Shown here one piece after another: positions 47,345 to 60,229 of a DNA stretch of 64,000 bases. Each line of letters begins with the position of its first letter. Positions within the stretch are counted from its first letter, which is position 1. The notes beneath the pieces are model-generated. The model was not told the DNA's origin, did no database searches, and was given only the letters and a program-made list of their open reading frames with translations. Origin of the DNA: Antedon mediterranea (taxonomy: Eukaryota > Echinodermata > Crinoidea > Comatulida > Antedonidae); contig NC_092675.1 in the NCBI RefSeq assembly GCF_964355755.1, positions 2,638,312-2,702,311 on the forward strand, given 5' to 3'. Position numbers and translations under genes: made by a program.

Positions 47345-49850
47345 TGTGATTAATTATACTCAAATGACTGTAGTTTAAAACAGTATTAAACGGCATCGTA
47401 CATTAATGTTATTTTCTGTTAATTCGAAAATATACCAAAATGACTATAATTTAGAACAGGGTTAAACTGGATCGTACATTAATGTTATTTGTTGTATATT
47501 GTTAAGTTTATCCTATTCTTTATCACTGTAGTTTAAGTATACCAAAATGACTATAGTTGAGAACAGTGTTAAACGGGATCGTACATTAATGCTATTTGTT
47601 GTATATTATTAAGTTTATCCTATTCTTTATCACTGTGCTCAAGTATACCAAAATGACTATAGTTGAGAACAGTGTTAAACGGGATCGTACATTAATTCTA
47701 TTTGTTGTATATTATTAAGTTTATCCTATTCTTTATCACTGTAGCTTAAGTATACCAAAATGACTATAGTTGAGAACAGTGTTAAACGGGATCGTACATT
47801 AATGTTATTTGTTGTATATTGTTAAGTTTATCCTATTCTTTATCACTGTGCTCTAGTATACCAAAATGACTATAGTTGAGAACAGTGTTAAACGGGATCG
47901 TACATTAATGCTATTTGTTGTATATTATTAAGTTTATCCTATTCTTTATCACTGTGCTCAAGTATACCAAAATGACTATAGTTGAGAACAGTGTTAAACG
48001 GGATCGTACATTAATGCTATTTGTTGTATATTATTAAGTTTATCCTATTCTTTATCACTGTAGCTTAAGTATACCAAAATGACTATAGTTGAGAACAGTG
48101 TTAAACGGGATCGTACATTAATGCTATTTGTTGTATATTATTAAGTTTATCCTATTCTTTATCACTGTGCTCAAGTATACCAAAATGAATATAGTTGAGA
48201 ACAGTGTTAAACGGGATCGTACATTAATGCTATTTGTTGTATATTATTAAGTTTATCCTATTCTTTATCACTGTGCTCAAGTATACCAAAATGACTATAG
48301 TTGAGAACAGTGTTAAACGGGATCGTACATTAATGCTATTTGTTGTATATTATTAAGTTTATCCTATTCTTTATCACTGTAGCTTAAGTATACCAAAATG
48401 ACTATAGTTGAGAACAGTGTTAAACGGGATCGTACATTAATGTTATTTGTTGTATATTATTAAGTTTATCCTATTCTTTATCACTGTAGCTTAAGTATAC
48501 CAAAATGACTATAGTTGAGAACAGTGTTAAACGGCATCGTACATTAATGTTATTTGTTGTATATTGTTAAGTTTATCCTATTCTTTATCACTGTGCTCAA
48601 GTATACCAAAATGACTATAGTTGAGAACAGTGTTAAACGGGATCATACATTAATGTTATTTGTTGTATATTGTTAAGTTTATCCTATTCTTTATCACTGT
48701 TCTCAAGTATACCAAAATGACTATAGTTGAGAACAGTGTTAAACTGGATCGTACATTAATGTTATTTGTTGTATATTATTAAGTTTATCCTATTTTTTAT
48801 CACTGTGCTCAAGTATACCAAAATGACTATAGTTGAGAACAGTGTTAAACGGGATCGTACATTAATGTTATTTGTTGTATATTATTAAGTTTATCCTATT
48901 CTTTATCACTGTAGCTTAAGTATACCAAAATGACTATAGTTGAGAACAGTGTTAAACGGGATCGTACATTAATGTTATTTGTTGTATATTGTTAAGTTTA
49001 TCCTATTCTTTATCACTGTGCTCAAGTATACCAAAATGACTATAGTTGAGAACAGTGTTAAACGGGATCGTACATTAATGTTATTTGTTGTATATTGTTA
49101 AGTTTATCCTATTCTTTATCACTGTGCTCAAGTATACCAAAATGACTATAGTTGAGAACAGTGTTAAACGGGATCGTACATTAATGTTATTTGTTGTATA
49201 TTGTTAAGTTTATCCTATTCTTTATCACTGTGCTCAAGTATACCAAAATGACTATAGTTGAGAACAGTGTTAAACGGGATCATACATTAATGTTGTATAT
49301 TGTTAAGTTTATCCTATTCTTTATCACTGTTCTCAAGTATACCAAAATGACTATAGTTGAGAACAGTGTTAAACTGGATCGTACATTAATGTTTTTTGTT
49401 GTATATTGTTAAGTTTATCCTATTCTTTATCACTGTGCTCAAGTATACCAAAATGACTATAGTTGAGAACAGTGTTAAACTGGATCGTACATTAATGTTA
49501 TTTGTTGTATATTATTAAGTTTATCCTATTCTTTATCACTGTGCTCTAGTATACCAAAATGACTATAGTTGAGGACAGTGTTAAACGGGATCGTACATTG
49601 TTGTTGTATATTGTTAAGTTTATCCTGTTCTTTATCACTGTGCTCAAGTACACCAAAATTAATGGCTATAGTTGAGAACAGTGTTAAACGGGATCGTGCA
49701 TTAATGTTATTTGTTGTATATTGTTAAGTTTATCCTATTCTTTATCACTGTTCTCAAGTATACCAAAATCACTATAGTTGAGAACAGTGTTACACTACAT
49801 CGTACATTAATGTTATTTGTTGTATATTGTTAAGTGTATTCTTTATTCTT
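47345..49850 (-). repeat. 106-bp tandem array, inverted (E1 right arm)
   Basis: About 23 units that are the reverse complement of the 43.4-45.8 kb array: GGATCGTACATTAATGTTAT, CCTATTCTTTATCACTGTGC, CAAAATGACTATAGTTGAGA. The two arms could pair over more than 2 kb. Short open frames here are repeat artefacts. Confidence 0.92.
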
Positions 49851-50179
49851 ATTAATTGTACTAAATTATTAAAAGAAACAGTAGTAAGCATAACATTTCC
49901 CCACTCCTACATTAGCATGGTAGGACATTGTAATGGTCGCAGGTGGCTCAACTTTATTACTGCAATGGGATGGACATGGTCCTACTACCACCTTACCATC
50001 CAATAGGATTCCAGTAAATTTCCTTTACTACCAATCATAATTCAGTAATTAAATGACCCCTTAAGTTAACAAGGAAATCAGCCTATCCCATTATACCGGT
50101 AGGCTTCGTCGTACAGGCGTACTGCGGTAATAGTTGAGAATTCTCAACTAGCCAATTTGGTATATTTTATATACCTGCA

Positions 50180-51845
50180 TTTCGACGATCGAGCATTCTC
50201 TACTTCTACGGAACGCCATTTATGCCTTTATTTACTTCCGGAATAGAAATAGTACTACGGTATTCAGTGGACCAAATTTAGCACCAGTGGAGCACAGTGA
50301 TATGAAATAGAAATAAGTCACTAATTTTAATATCTTTTCGTATGTTAATACACTGGACCCAATTTGGAGCCAGTGGAGCACAGTGATATATAAATAGAAA
50401 CAAGTCATTGAATGTTAATATCTTTTCGTATGCTAATACACTGTGCTCAAGTGGACACAATTTGGAGCCAGTGGAGCACAGCGATATAATAGAAATAAGT
50501 CACTAATTTTAATATCGTTTCGTATGTTATTACATTGTGCTCATGTTAGGTCTGGGGACCTTGTAGCTATTTTAAACAGTTTGGTAAGCCCTGCGTTGTT
50601 ATGCAAATGAGTTTGTGCAGGTGTAATAGGGAAGATGGTATAGTTAGTCCTACGCGGTGAACACGCCATAAAATTAAATTTAAAAGTTAAATTTTGATTT
50701 TGTTAATCTTTATTAGAAATTCAAATCATGTAAAGATTCAATTTTCCGGGCGGGAATCTAGAAACTCCCCTCCTTAAGTTTACAAAAGTAATCTTGAAAA
50801 GAACCCCATGTGGAAAAAAAAAGCTTATCCGTTGAAAAGAAGCCACCGTACTAAAGAGTACTAAAAATGAGGAACATTCGGGGTGTTATGGTGTCTATTT
50901 AATGGAAAAATGAATGCCATACACTTTTGTTTATGATTTAGGGTCCACTTGCCTAGGCCTGACATTTTCAACCCTCCGAATATCTCTCTTTAAAAAAAAC
51001 CAATAGGCCTATTCATTAAAAAAAAAATATCCGTAGAGGTTCGAACCCCAGCTGTCACTCAAAACTGAGCATTACCCGCACCACAAACTGAAACATGACT
51101 GAACAGCTGATAATTGTCTATTTATAAGTGTATTACGTAATTCATCATTACATCATAAATATCCTATTAATCTTGATAAAACCAAAATGATCAGTTAGCT
51201 CAGTCGCCTGAGCGTCGTGTTGACAACACGTATGTCGTGGATTCGATTCCCACGCTGGTCGGTAGAATAGAGTTAAAGGTATGCGACCACTGTGTTTGGG
51301 GTCCATAGAATTGTACGTCCCCCTTTCCACCACACATCTTGAGAAGGCACTAGCAATGCATCTGGTAATGATGTGGTAGAAACGAACCCAAGGCTGCTGC
51401 AGGACCCTTAGTGCTGAGGCAAAGAGAGCACAATTTTTACTCTTTTTTTTTGGCTTTTGCTACATGTATTTGATCTCGTAAATTTTATGTTTAGCGGCCT
51501 CAATTTTAATGTAAAAATTGTTATCACTGAGCTTGACTGGCGCCAAATTGGGTCCATTTGAGCACATTTTATTAACAATAAACATACGAAAAGATATTAA
51601 AAAGCAGTGACTTATTTCTATTTTATATCACTGTGCTTCACTGGTGCCAAATTTGGTCCACTTGAGCACAGTGTATTAACATATGAAAATATATTCAAAT
51701 TAGTGACTTATTTTTATTCTATATCACTGTACTCCACCGGTGGCCAATTTGATCCACTGGACCGGTTACCGAAGTACTATTTCTATTTCTGAAGTAAATA
51801 AAGGCATAAATGGCGCTCCGTAGAAAAGTAGAGAATGCTCCATTG
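50180..51845. mobile_element. Foldback-like element E2
   Basis: Outer arms 50191-50260 and 51771-51840 are inverted copies (CATTTATGCCTTTATTTACT on one side, its complement on the other). Inside are short tandem arrays in opposite orientation (50275-50545 and 51525-51760). Array units of 86-98 bp carry CAGTGGAGCACAGTGATAT, AATTTGG and AGAAATAAGTCACTAATTTT. It is the smallest of the three and sits exactly between E1 and E3. Confidence 0.7.
51189..51261 (+). tRNA. tRNA-like sequence, anticodon GAC, probably a SINE head
   Basis: The acceptor GATCAGT pairs with GCTGGTC (51254-51260), including G-T pairs. The D stem is GCTC/GAGC. The anticodon arm TCGTG-TTGACAA-CACGT has one mismatch; the anticodon GAC at 51222-51224 would be valine. 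The T arm is GTGGA-TTCGATT-CCCAC with one mismatch. GAC is rarely used for valine in animals, and a SINE-like body follows to about 51440, so a SINE is more likely than a true tRNA gene. Confidence 0.5.
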
Positions 51846-52249
51846 TCAGAGAATGACCTCTAAATATACGAGCTATATATCCAATACCAAATTGGCGAGT
51901 AAATCATGTTTTACTTTAAATTAAATTTATACGCTCTTCCACAAGGTCAATTGTTAGTTATACATACAGACTATATTAAAACAATGATTTTGAACACGTA
52001 GGGCATTTCTTTGAATTCTTTCCTATTGTCGTTTTGTGGTAATTTACAGCTTTTTATATGTTTAACAAACGTACATAATCAATTGCGTCTGCATCATGCT
52101 AGACTACAACTTCCGGTAGTGACGTAATCAGCATATTTTTGGTAATAAAACTTTTTCACTAAGCTAGGGAATCTTCTGATATCAATATTCATTAGACCGT
52201 ACTTTAGTTAGCCAATCAAAATAAACGTATAAACAATTTTGCGGTGATG

Positions 52250-55200
52250 TTACATGTTGTTGAGGTAAAATATACTGTGTTTTACAATAACCAATTTGGT
52301 TAGAGTAAAACACGATGAAAAAGAATAGGAAACATTTAATAATATGATAAATGACATTTACATAGCAATTTATCACTGTGTTTTACTATAACCAATTTGG
52401 TTAGAGTAAAACACAATAATAAAGAATAGGAAACGTTTAATAATATGATAAATGTCATTACATAGCAATTTATCACTGTGTTTTACTATAGCCAATTTGG
52501 TTAGAGTAAAACACAATGATATAGAATAGGAAACATTTAATAATATGATAAATGACATTTACATAGCAATTTAGCACTGTGTTTTACTATAAACAATTTG
52601 GTTAAAGTAAAGCAGAATGATAAAGAATAGGAATTTAATAATATGATATATGACATTCACATAGCAATTTAGCACTGTGTTTTACTATAACCAATTTGGT
52701 TAGAGTAAAACACAATGATAAAGAATAGGAAACATTTAATAATATGATATATGACATTTACATAGCAATTTAGCACTGTGTTTTACTATAACCAATTTGG
52801 TTAAAGTAAAACACAATGAAAAGAATAGGAAACATTTAATAATATGATAAATGACATTTACATAGCAATTTAGCACTGTGTTTTACTATAACCAATTTGG
52901 TTAAAGTAAAGCAGAATGATAAAGAATAGGAATTTAATAATATGATATATGACATTTACATAGCAATTTAGCACTGTGTTTTACTATAACCAATTTGGTT
53001 AGAGTAAAACACAATGATAAAGAATAGAAAACATTTAATAATAATGATTATTTACATAGCAATTTAGCACTGTGTTTTACTATAACCAATTTGGTTAGTA
53101 AAACACAATGATATAGAATAGGAAACATTTAATAATATGATAAATGACATTTACATAGCAATTTATCACTGTGTTTTACTATAACCAATTTGGTTATGGT
53201 AAAGCACAATGATATAGAATAGGAAACATTTAATAATATGATAAATGACATTTACATAGCAATTTAGCACTGTGTTTTACTATAACCAATTTGGTTAAAG
53301 TAAAACATAATGATAAAGAATAGGAAACATTTAATAATTTAATAAATGACATTTACATAGCAATTTAGCACTGTGTTTTACTAAAACCAATTTGGTTATG
53401 GTAAAGCACAATGATATAGAATAGGAAACATTTAATAATATGATAAATGACTTACATAGCAATTTAGCACTGTGTTTTACTATAAACAATTTGGTTAAAG
53501 TAAAACACAATGATAAAGAATATGAAACATTTAATAATTTGATAAATGACATTCACATAGCACATTAGCATTGTGTTTTACTATAACCAATTTGGTTATG
53601 GTAAAGCACAATGATAAAGAATAGGAAACATTTAATAACATGATAAATGACATTTACATAGCAATTTAGCACTGTGTTTTACTATAACCAATTTCGTTAT
53701 GGTAAAGCACAATGATATAGAATAGGAAACATTTAATAATATGATAAATGACATTTACATAGCAATTTATCACTGTGTTTTACTATAACCAATTTGGTTA
53801 AAGTAAAACACAATGATAAAGAATAGGAAACATTTAATAATATGATAAATGACATTTACATAGCAATTTAGCACTGTGTTTTACTATAACCAATTTGGTT
53901 AAAGTAAAGCAGAATGATAAAGAATAGGAATTTAATAATATGATATATGACATTTACATAGCAATTTAGCACTGTGTTTTACTATAACCAATTTGGTTAG
54001 AGTAAAACACAATGATAAAGAATAGGAAACATTTAATAATTTGATAAATGACATTCACATAGCAATTTAGCACTGTGTTTTACTATAACCAATTTGGTTA
54101 GAGTAAAACACAATGATAAAGAATAGGAAACATTTAATAATATGATATATGACATTTACATAGCAATTTAGCACTGTGTTTTACTATAACCAATTTGGTT
54201 AAAGTAAAACACAATGAAAAGAATAGGAAACATTTAATAATATGATAAATGACATTTACATAGCAATTTAGCACTGTGTTTTACTATAACCAATTTGGTT
54301 AAAGTAAAGCAGAATGATAAAGAATAGGAATTTAATAATATGATATATGACATTTACATAGCAATTTAGCACTGTGTTTTACTATAACCAATTTGGTTAG
54401 AGTAAAACACAATGATAAAGAATAGAAAACATTTAATAATAATGATTATTTACATAGCAATTTAGCACTGTGTTTTACTATAACCAATTTGGTTAGTAAA
54501 ACACAATGATATAGAATAGGAAACATTTAATAATATGATAAATGACATTTACATAGCAATTTATCACTGTGTTTTACTATAACCAATTTGGTTATGGTAA
54601 AGCACAATGATATAGAATAGGAAACATTTAATAATATGATAAATGACATTTACATAGCAATTTAGCACTGTGTTTTACTATAACCAATTTGGTTAAAGTA
54701 AAACATAATGATAAAGAATAGGAAACATTTAATAATTTAATAAATGACATTTACATAGCAATTTAGCACTGTGTTTTACTATAACCAATTTGGTTATGGT
54801 AAAGCACAATGATATAGAATAGGAAACATTTAATAATATGATAAATGACTTACATAGCAATTTAGCACTGTGTTTTACTATAAACAATTTGGTTAAAGTA
54901 AAACACAATGATAAAGAATATGAAACATTTAATAATTTGATAAATGACATTCACATAGCACATTAGCATTGTGTTTTACTATAACCAATTTGGTTATGGT
55001 AAAGCACAATGATAAAGAATAGGAAACATTTAATAACATGATAAATGACATTTACATAGCAATTTAGCACTGTGTTTTACTATAACCAATTTCGTTATGG
55101 TAAAGCACAATGATATAGAATAGGAAACATTTAATAATATGATAAATGACATTTACATAGCAATTTATCACTGTGTTTTACTATAACCAATTTGGTTAAA

Positions 55201-56880
55201 GTAAAACACAATGATAAAGAATAGGAAACATTTAATAATATGATAAATGACATTTACATAGCAATTTAGCACTGTGTTTTACTATAACCAATTTGGTTAA
55301 AGTAAAGCAGAATGATAAAGAATAGGAATTTAATAATATGATATATGACATTTACATAGCAATTTAGCACTGTGTTTTACTATAACCAATTTGGTTAGAG
55401 TAAAACACAATGATAAAGAATAGGAAACATTTAATAATTTGATAAATGACATTCACATAGCAATTTAGCACTGTGTTTTACTATAACCAATTTGGTTATG
55501 GTAAAGCACAATGATATAGAATAGGAAACATTTAATAATATGATAAATGACATTTACATAGCAATTAGCACTGTGTTTTACTATAACCAATTTGGTTATG
55601 GTAAAGCACAATGATATAGAATAGGAAACATTTAATAATATGATAAATGACATTTACATAGCAATTTAGCACTGTGTTTTACTATAACCAATTCGGTTAT
55701 GGTAAAGCACAATGATATAGAATAGGAAACATTTAATAATAATGATTATTTACATAGCAATTTATTACTGTGTTTTACTATAACCAATTTGATTATGGTA
55801 AAACACAATGATAAAGAATAGGAAACATTTAATAATAATGATTATTTACATAGCAATTTAGCACCATGTTTTACTATAACCAATTTGGTTAGAGTAAAAC
55901 ACAATGACAAAGAATAGGAAACATTTAATAATATGATAAATGACATTTACATAGCAATTTAGCACTGTGATTTACTATAAACAATTTGGTTAAAGTAAAG
56001 CAGAATGATAAAGAATAGGAATTTAATAATATGATATATGACATTTACATAGCAATTTAGCACTGTGTTTTACTATAACCAATTTGGTTAGAGTAAAACA
56101 CAATGATAAAGAATAGGAAACATTTAATAATATGATATATGACATTTACATAGCAATTTAGCACTGTGTTTTACTATAACCAATTCGGTTATGGTAAAGC
56201 ACAATGATATAGAATACTAAACATTTAATAATAATGATTATTTACATAGCAATTTATCACTGTGTTTTACTATAACCAATTTGATTATGGTAAAACACAA
56301 TGATAAAGAATAGGAAACATTTAATAATAATGATTATTTACATAGCAATTTAGCACCATGTTTTACTATAACCAATTTGGTTAGAGTAAAACACAATGAT
56401 AAAGAATAGGAAACATTTAATAATAATGATTATTTACATAGCAATTTAGCACAATGTTTTACTATAATCAATTTGATTAGAGTAAAACACAATGATATAG
56501 AATAGGAACATTTAATAACATGATAAATGACATTCACATAGAAATTTAGCACTGTGTTTTACTATAACCAATTTGATTAGAGTAAAGCACAATGATAAAG
56601 AATAGGAAACATTTAATAATATGATAAATGACATTTACATAGTAATTTATCACTGTGTTTTACTATAACCAATTTGGTTAGAGTAAAACATTTTAACTAT
56701 GATAAATGATATTTAGCACTGTGCTGGATACAGTAAAACACAAATAAAGAATAGGAAACATATAATAATATGATACATTTACATACAAATTTAGTATTGT
56801 GTTTTACTATAGCCAATTTGGTTACAGTAAAACACAATGATAATGAAACATTTATTATATGATGTTATTTACATAGCAAA
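52250..56880 (+). repeat. ~101-bp tandem array, forward (E3 left arm)
   Basis: About 46 units of the form GCACTGTGTTTTACTATAAC, CAATTTGGTTAGAGTAAAAC, ACAATGATAAAGAATAGGAA, then an AT-rich linker with ATGACATTTACATAGCAATT. Unit variants (AGAGTAAAAC, AAAGTAAAGC, TATGGTAAAGC) recur in the same order about 1.4 kb apart, showing a higher-order duplication. All short frames here are artefacts. Confidence 0.92.
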
Positions 56881-57047
56881 ATATTATATTAAGTATATCT
56901 TATTATCTAAACGTTACGATAAAGAATAGGATAATGTAATAATATAATAAATACAAGTTACATAGTTTATCATCTTGTTTTACAGAACCAATTTGGTGAC
57001 ACAGTTAAACACAGTGATAAAGAATAGATACTGTACTGTTTTAGGTT

Positions 57048-57442
57048 ATATAACCCTAACCCTAGTTTGAAGCGACATAATAAATTCATCGCGAAAAAGT
57101 ACGTATCGTATTCAGAAACTTTTGAAATTTGTTAGATATGTTTAATAGGTTCTTACGTCTATAAAACAAACAAAAAATATAAATTTCACGAAAAATTCGT
57201 GATTTTAATAATTTGCATTTCTCAAAATGTACACTTATGAAATACCATACATTTTCCAACACATTTTTACTTCATTGATGATTCCCAGAAATCAAAATAA
57301 AACAAATTATGATATTTCTTTTACATTATAGATGTAAGAACCTATATTGAACATGTACCAAATGTCAAACGTTTTTTAAGACGATACGTATTTTTATCGA
57401 TGAATTAAGTATGTGATCGCTTCAAACTAGGGTTAGGGTTAA
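57048..57442. mobile_element. Palindromic element with telomere-like ends, copy 1
   Basis: Starts CCCTAACCCTAGTTTGAAGC and ends GCTTCAAACTAGGGTTAGGG. The arms stay complementary for over 80 bp (CGTATCGT..., GGTTCTTAC...). No coding capacity. It interrupts the array region of E3. Confidence 0.75.
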
Positions 57443-57665
57443 ATAACCTAACAGTTCCATTCTTTAACACCGTGTTTAACTTTTAACCAAATTGGTTTTA
57501 GTACAACACAATGATAAACTATGTACATTTTATTTTTCATATTACATTATAGGATACATATAATTTAATAATAATAAATACAAGTTACATAGTTTATCAT
57601 CTTGTTTTACAGAACCAATTTGGTTACACAGTTAAACACAGTGATAAAGAATAGACACTGTTTTA

Positions 57666-58070
57666 GGTTATATAACTCTAACCCTAGTTTGAAGCGATCA
57701 CATACTTAATTCATCGCGAAAAAATACGTATCGTATTCAGAAACATTTGAAATTTGGTAAATATGTTCAATAGGTTCTTACGTCTATAAAACAAACAAAA
57801 AATAAAAGTTTCAAGACAAATTCGTGATTTTAATAATTTGCATTTCTAAACATTTACACTTATGAAAGACAATACATTTCCAACACATTTTTACTTCATT
57901 GATGATTCCCAGAAATCAAAATAAAACTATTAGGATATTTCTTTTGCATTATAGATGTAAGAACCTATATTGAACATATCTACCAAATATCAAACGTTTT
58001 TCAAAACGATACGTATTCTTAGCGATGAATATTAAATATGTGATCGCTTCAAACTAGGGTTAGGGTTAAA
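57666..58070. mobile_element. Palindromic element with telomere-like ends, copy 2
   Basis: Same ends and interior as copy 1 with scattered changes. The left end has one TAACTCTAACCCTAG variant. The flanking GTTATATAA and TTAAATAA stretches also resemble those of copy 1, which may mean that the pair duplicated together with flanking DNA. Confidence 0.73.
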
Positions 58071-58389
58071 TAAACTAAAACAGTTTTATTCTTTATCACT
58101 CACAGTGTTTAACTTTTAACCAAAATGGTTATAGTAAAACACAATGATAAACGTATATGTAAATTTTATTTTTCATAACATAAAATGTTTGATATTCTTT
58201 ATAATATTTAATATTATATTTTAGGCCTACTATTAATGACGTATAAATGCACACTACATCTGAAATAACTTTCTACTTCATTGGCGATTCTTACCAAAAA
58301 AAAGAACTAATTTTGTTATGTATATAGAGCAACCTATTATAACATGTCTTGTATGATTTTTATCTCGTTTCAATGACATTTTATACTAC

Positions 58390-58665
58390 AATTCAAATGA
58401 AAAAGCATCACAAAAAAATACGTCTGGTATTCAAAAAGTTTCTAAACTCGGTACACAGAAAAAACGAATATGTTGAAAATGTATGGTCTTTCATAAGTGT
58501 GAATTTTTAGAAATGCAAATAATGGAAGTCATCAATTTGTCTTGAAATTTATAATTTGTTTTGTCTTATTGAACATATCTATACAACATTTCAAACGTTT
58601 CTGAATACGATACGCGAAAAGTGTTGTGTAAACGAACGTTTTTTACGCTTCAAATTTTCTGTTAC
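58390..58665. mobile_element. Diverged relative of the telomere-ended palindromic element
   Basis: TCTTTCATAAGTGTGAATTT and AGAAATGCAAATAAT are the reverse complement of interior parts of copies 1 and 2. The telomere-like ends are lost. Confidence 0.45.
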
Positions 58666-58696
58666 ATTATGTTTGAATTGAAGCTACAGATATTGA

Positions 58697-58735
58697 ATCA
58701 TGGACCTATAAATTAGTAATTTATAGGTCCATGAT
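58697..58735. repeat. Perfect 39-nt hairpin palindrome
   Basis: ATCATGGACCTATAAATTA at 58697-58715 and its exact complement at 58717-58735 are separated by a single G. Such a perfect snapback could be a replication or excision product. Confidence 0.85.
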
Positions 58736-58977
58736 TGAACATATCGTCACTCACCACACATTTTTTGTTTTGTATTTCGAAAGTATTTATTCTAAAGAAC
58801 AATTGATGCAAACATCAACTGCGCATCTTATTTCATTAATTAATTATATTAATTACAATTTGGCGATTATTCGTCACACGAAGCGTCGAATATCGATTCG
58901 TCTCGTCATGGGAAGAAAACGTGCATTGCGCACACTGTTTACGCGCCTCAACAATAAACGGCGAATATGCGATTCGT

Positions 58978-59880
58978 CACTAATTATGGAACGCCGTTTT
59001 ACACAAGTTTTTGGCGATGATAAAAATTGCGTCGATGATGAAATTGCGTCGATGAAAATTGCATCGACGCAATGTAGATTGCGTCGACGCAATTTACATT
59101 GCGTCGATGAAAATTGCATCGATGAAATTTGCGTCGATGAAAATTGCGTCGATGAAAACTGCATCGATGAAAATTGCGTCGATGAAAACTGCATCGATGA
59201 AAATTGATTTGATGAATTTAATTGATTATGAAAATTCCAAATGGTTTTAATTCAATCAATGATGAAATGACTACTAGTAAAGTAAATGATGATGTTAATA
59301 ATGATGTTAATAATGTTATTATGTTGCTAAAAATTGACGGTTTCTGAATATTTTGATATGATAAACATGTTTACCGCTTGCGCTAGCGCGCGTTATAGAC
59401 AAGCGCACAGTGAGCGCGCACTAAAACAATGTTGAAATATATGCACTGATTAACATTTTAGTGATTTATTGTCAACACATTTTAGCAATGGATCCATTAT
59501 TGTCCTTTCGGACACATTATATCTTCTAGCTAATTGCTTCCGTTAATCCACCAGTTCAGTACATAAAATTCAGATGTCCAGCATCCATGACATCATATTC
59601 AAATCATACCGGCAGGGAGATCGCAATTTTCATCGATGCAGTTTTCATCGATGCAGTTTTTATCGACGCAATTTTCATCGACGCAATTTTCATCACATTA
59701 ACGCAATTTTCATTACATCGACGCAATTTTCATCGACGCAATGTTCATCACATCGACTTAAATTTTCATTACATCAATACTATATTCATCGACGCAATTT
59801 TCATCACATCGACGCAATTTTCATTGCATCATCGACGCGATTTTATCATCGCCTAAACTGGCATTCCATACTAATTGCGT
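58978..59880. mobile_element. Small foldback element E4 with 15-bp subrepeats
   Basis: Arms of 15-bp tandem units, GCGTCGATGAAAATT and variants (59029-59215), face the inverted array AATTTTCATCGACGC (59620-59850) across a 400-bp spacer. Outside the arrays, GGCGATGATAAAAATTGCGT and TAATTATGGAACGCC have inverted counterparts near 59850-59875. The 15-bp unit length is also that described for the outer domain of sea urchin TU foldback elements. It is nested in the spacer of E3. Confidence 0.75.
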
Positions 59881-60229
59881 GTGATCTGATTGGTGTATTA
59901 TAAATAAATTCATCGCGATGAATTTTTCAGTAGATGTAATGAGACAGTTCAGTAGATGTAATGACAGTTAATTTAATTGTTCTGCTCTTTTTGTACAAAT
60001 CTATAATACTTTATATTATGGATTTTGTAGTACTGTTAAAATTATTAAATCTCTGGAAGTGTGTTTTACGAGTATGTCCGCAAATTTATGCGTTTACGGT
60101 TTTAAAATGTGAGTTTTAAATAGCGAACATGATCTTGTTAGGTGCACTCTTACTAATTGGGAGAAAATCATATTGTACCATATCATATTATATCCATTCT
60201 TTAAATTCATATTCTTTATCCAAAACTAA

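Larger units (their letters stand above)
43006..50176. mobile_element. Foldback-like element E1
   Basis: A 7.2-kb structure with inverted ends. The left end reads GAGCTATATTTCCTATACCA then TCCTGGC and the perfect palindrome TAGTTGAGAATTCTCAACTA (43058-43077). The right end holds the same palindrome at 50131-50150, then GCCAATTTGGTATATTTTAT. Between them lie subterminal sequence, a 106-bp tandem array (43380-45775), a spacer, and the same array in inverted orientation (47345-49850). No transposase-like coding region is visible, so it is non-autonomous. The plan matches foldback transposons such as Drosophila FB and sea urchin TU. Confidence 0.75.

Noticed and set aside
49191-55653. Short frames such as LLNVSYSISLCFT repeats
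   Set aside because: Translation of the 106- and 101-bp array units; the same peptide appears again wherever the unit does.
58731-59250. 158-aa and 106-aa frames with repeated ENCVD / SMKIA / SSTQF units
   Set aside because: They read through the 15-bp subrepeats of foldback E4 in several frames on both strands; no family similarity.
59574-59903. 109-aa and 89-aa frames with repeated FHRRN / IFIDA units
   Set aside because: Inverted copy of the same 15-bp array.
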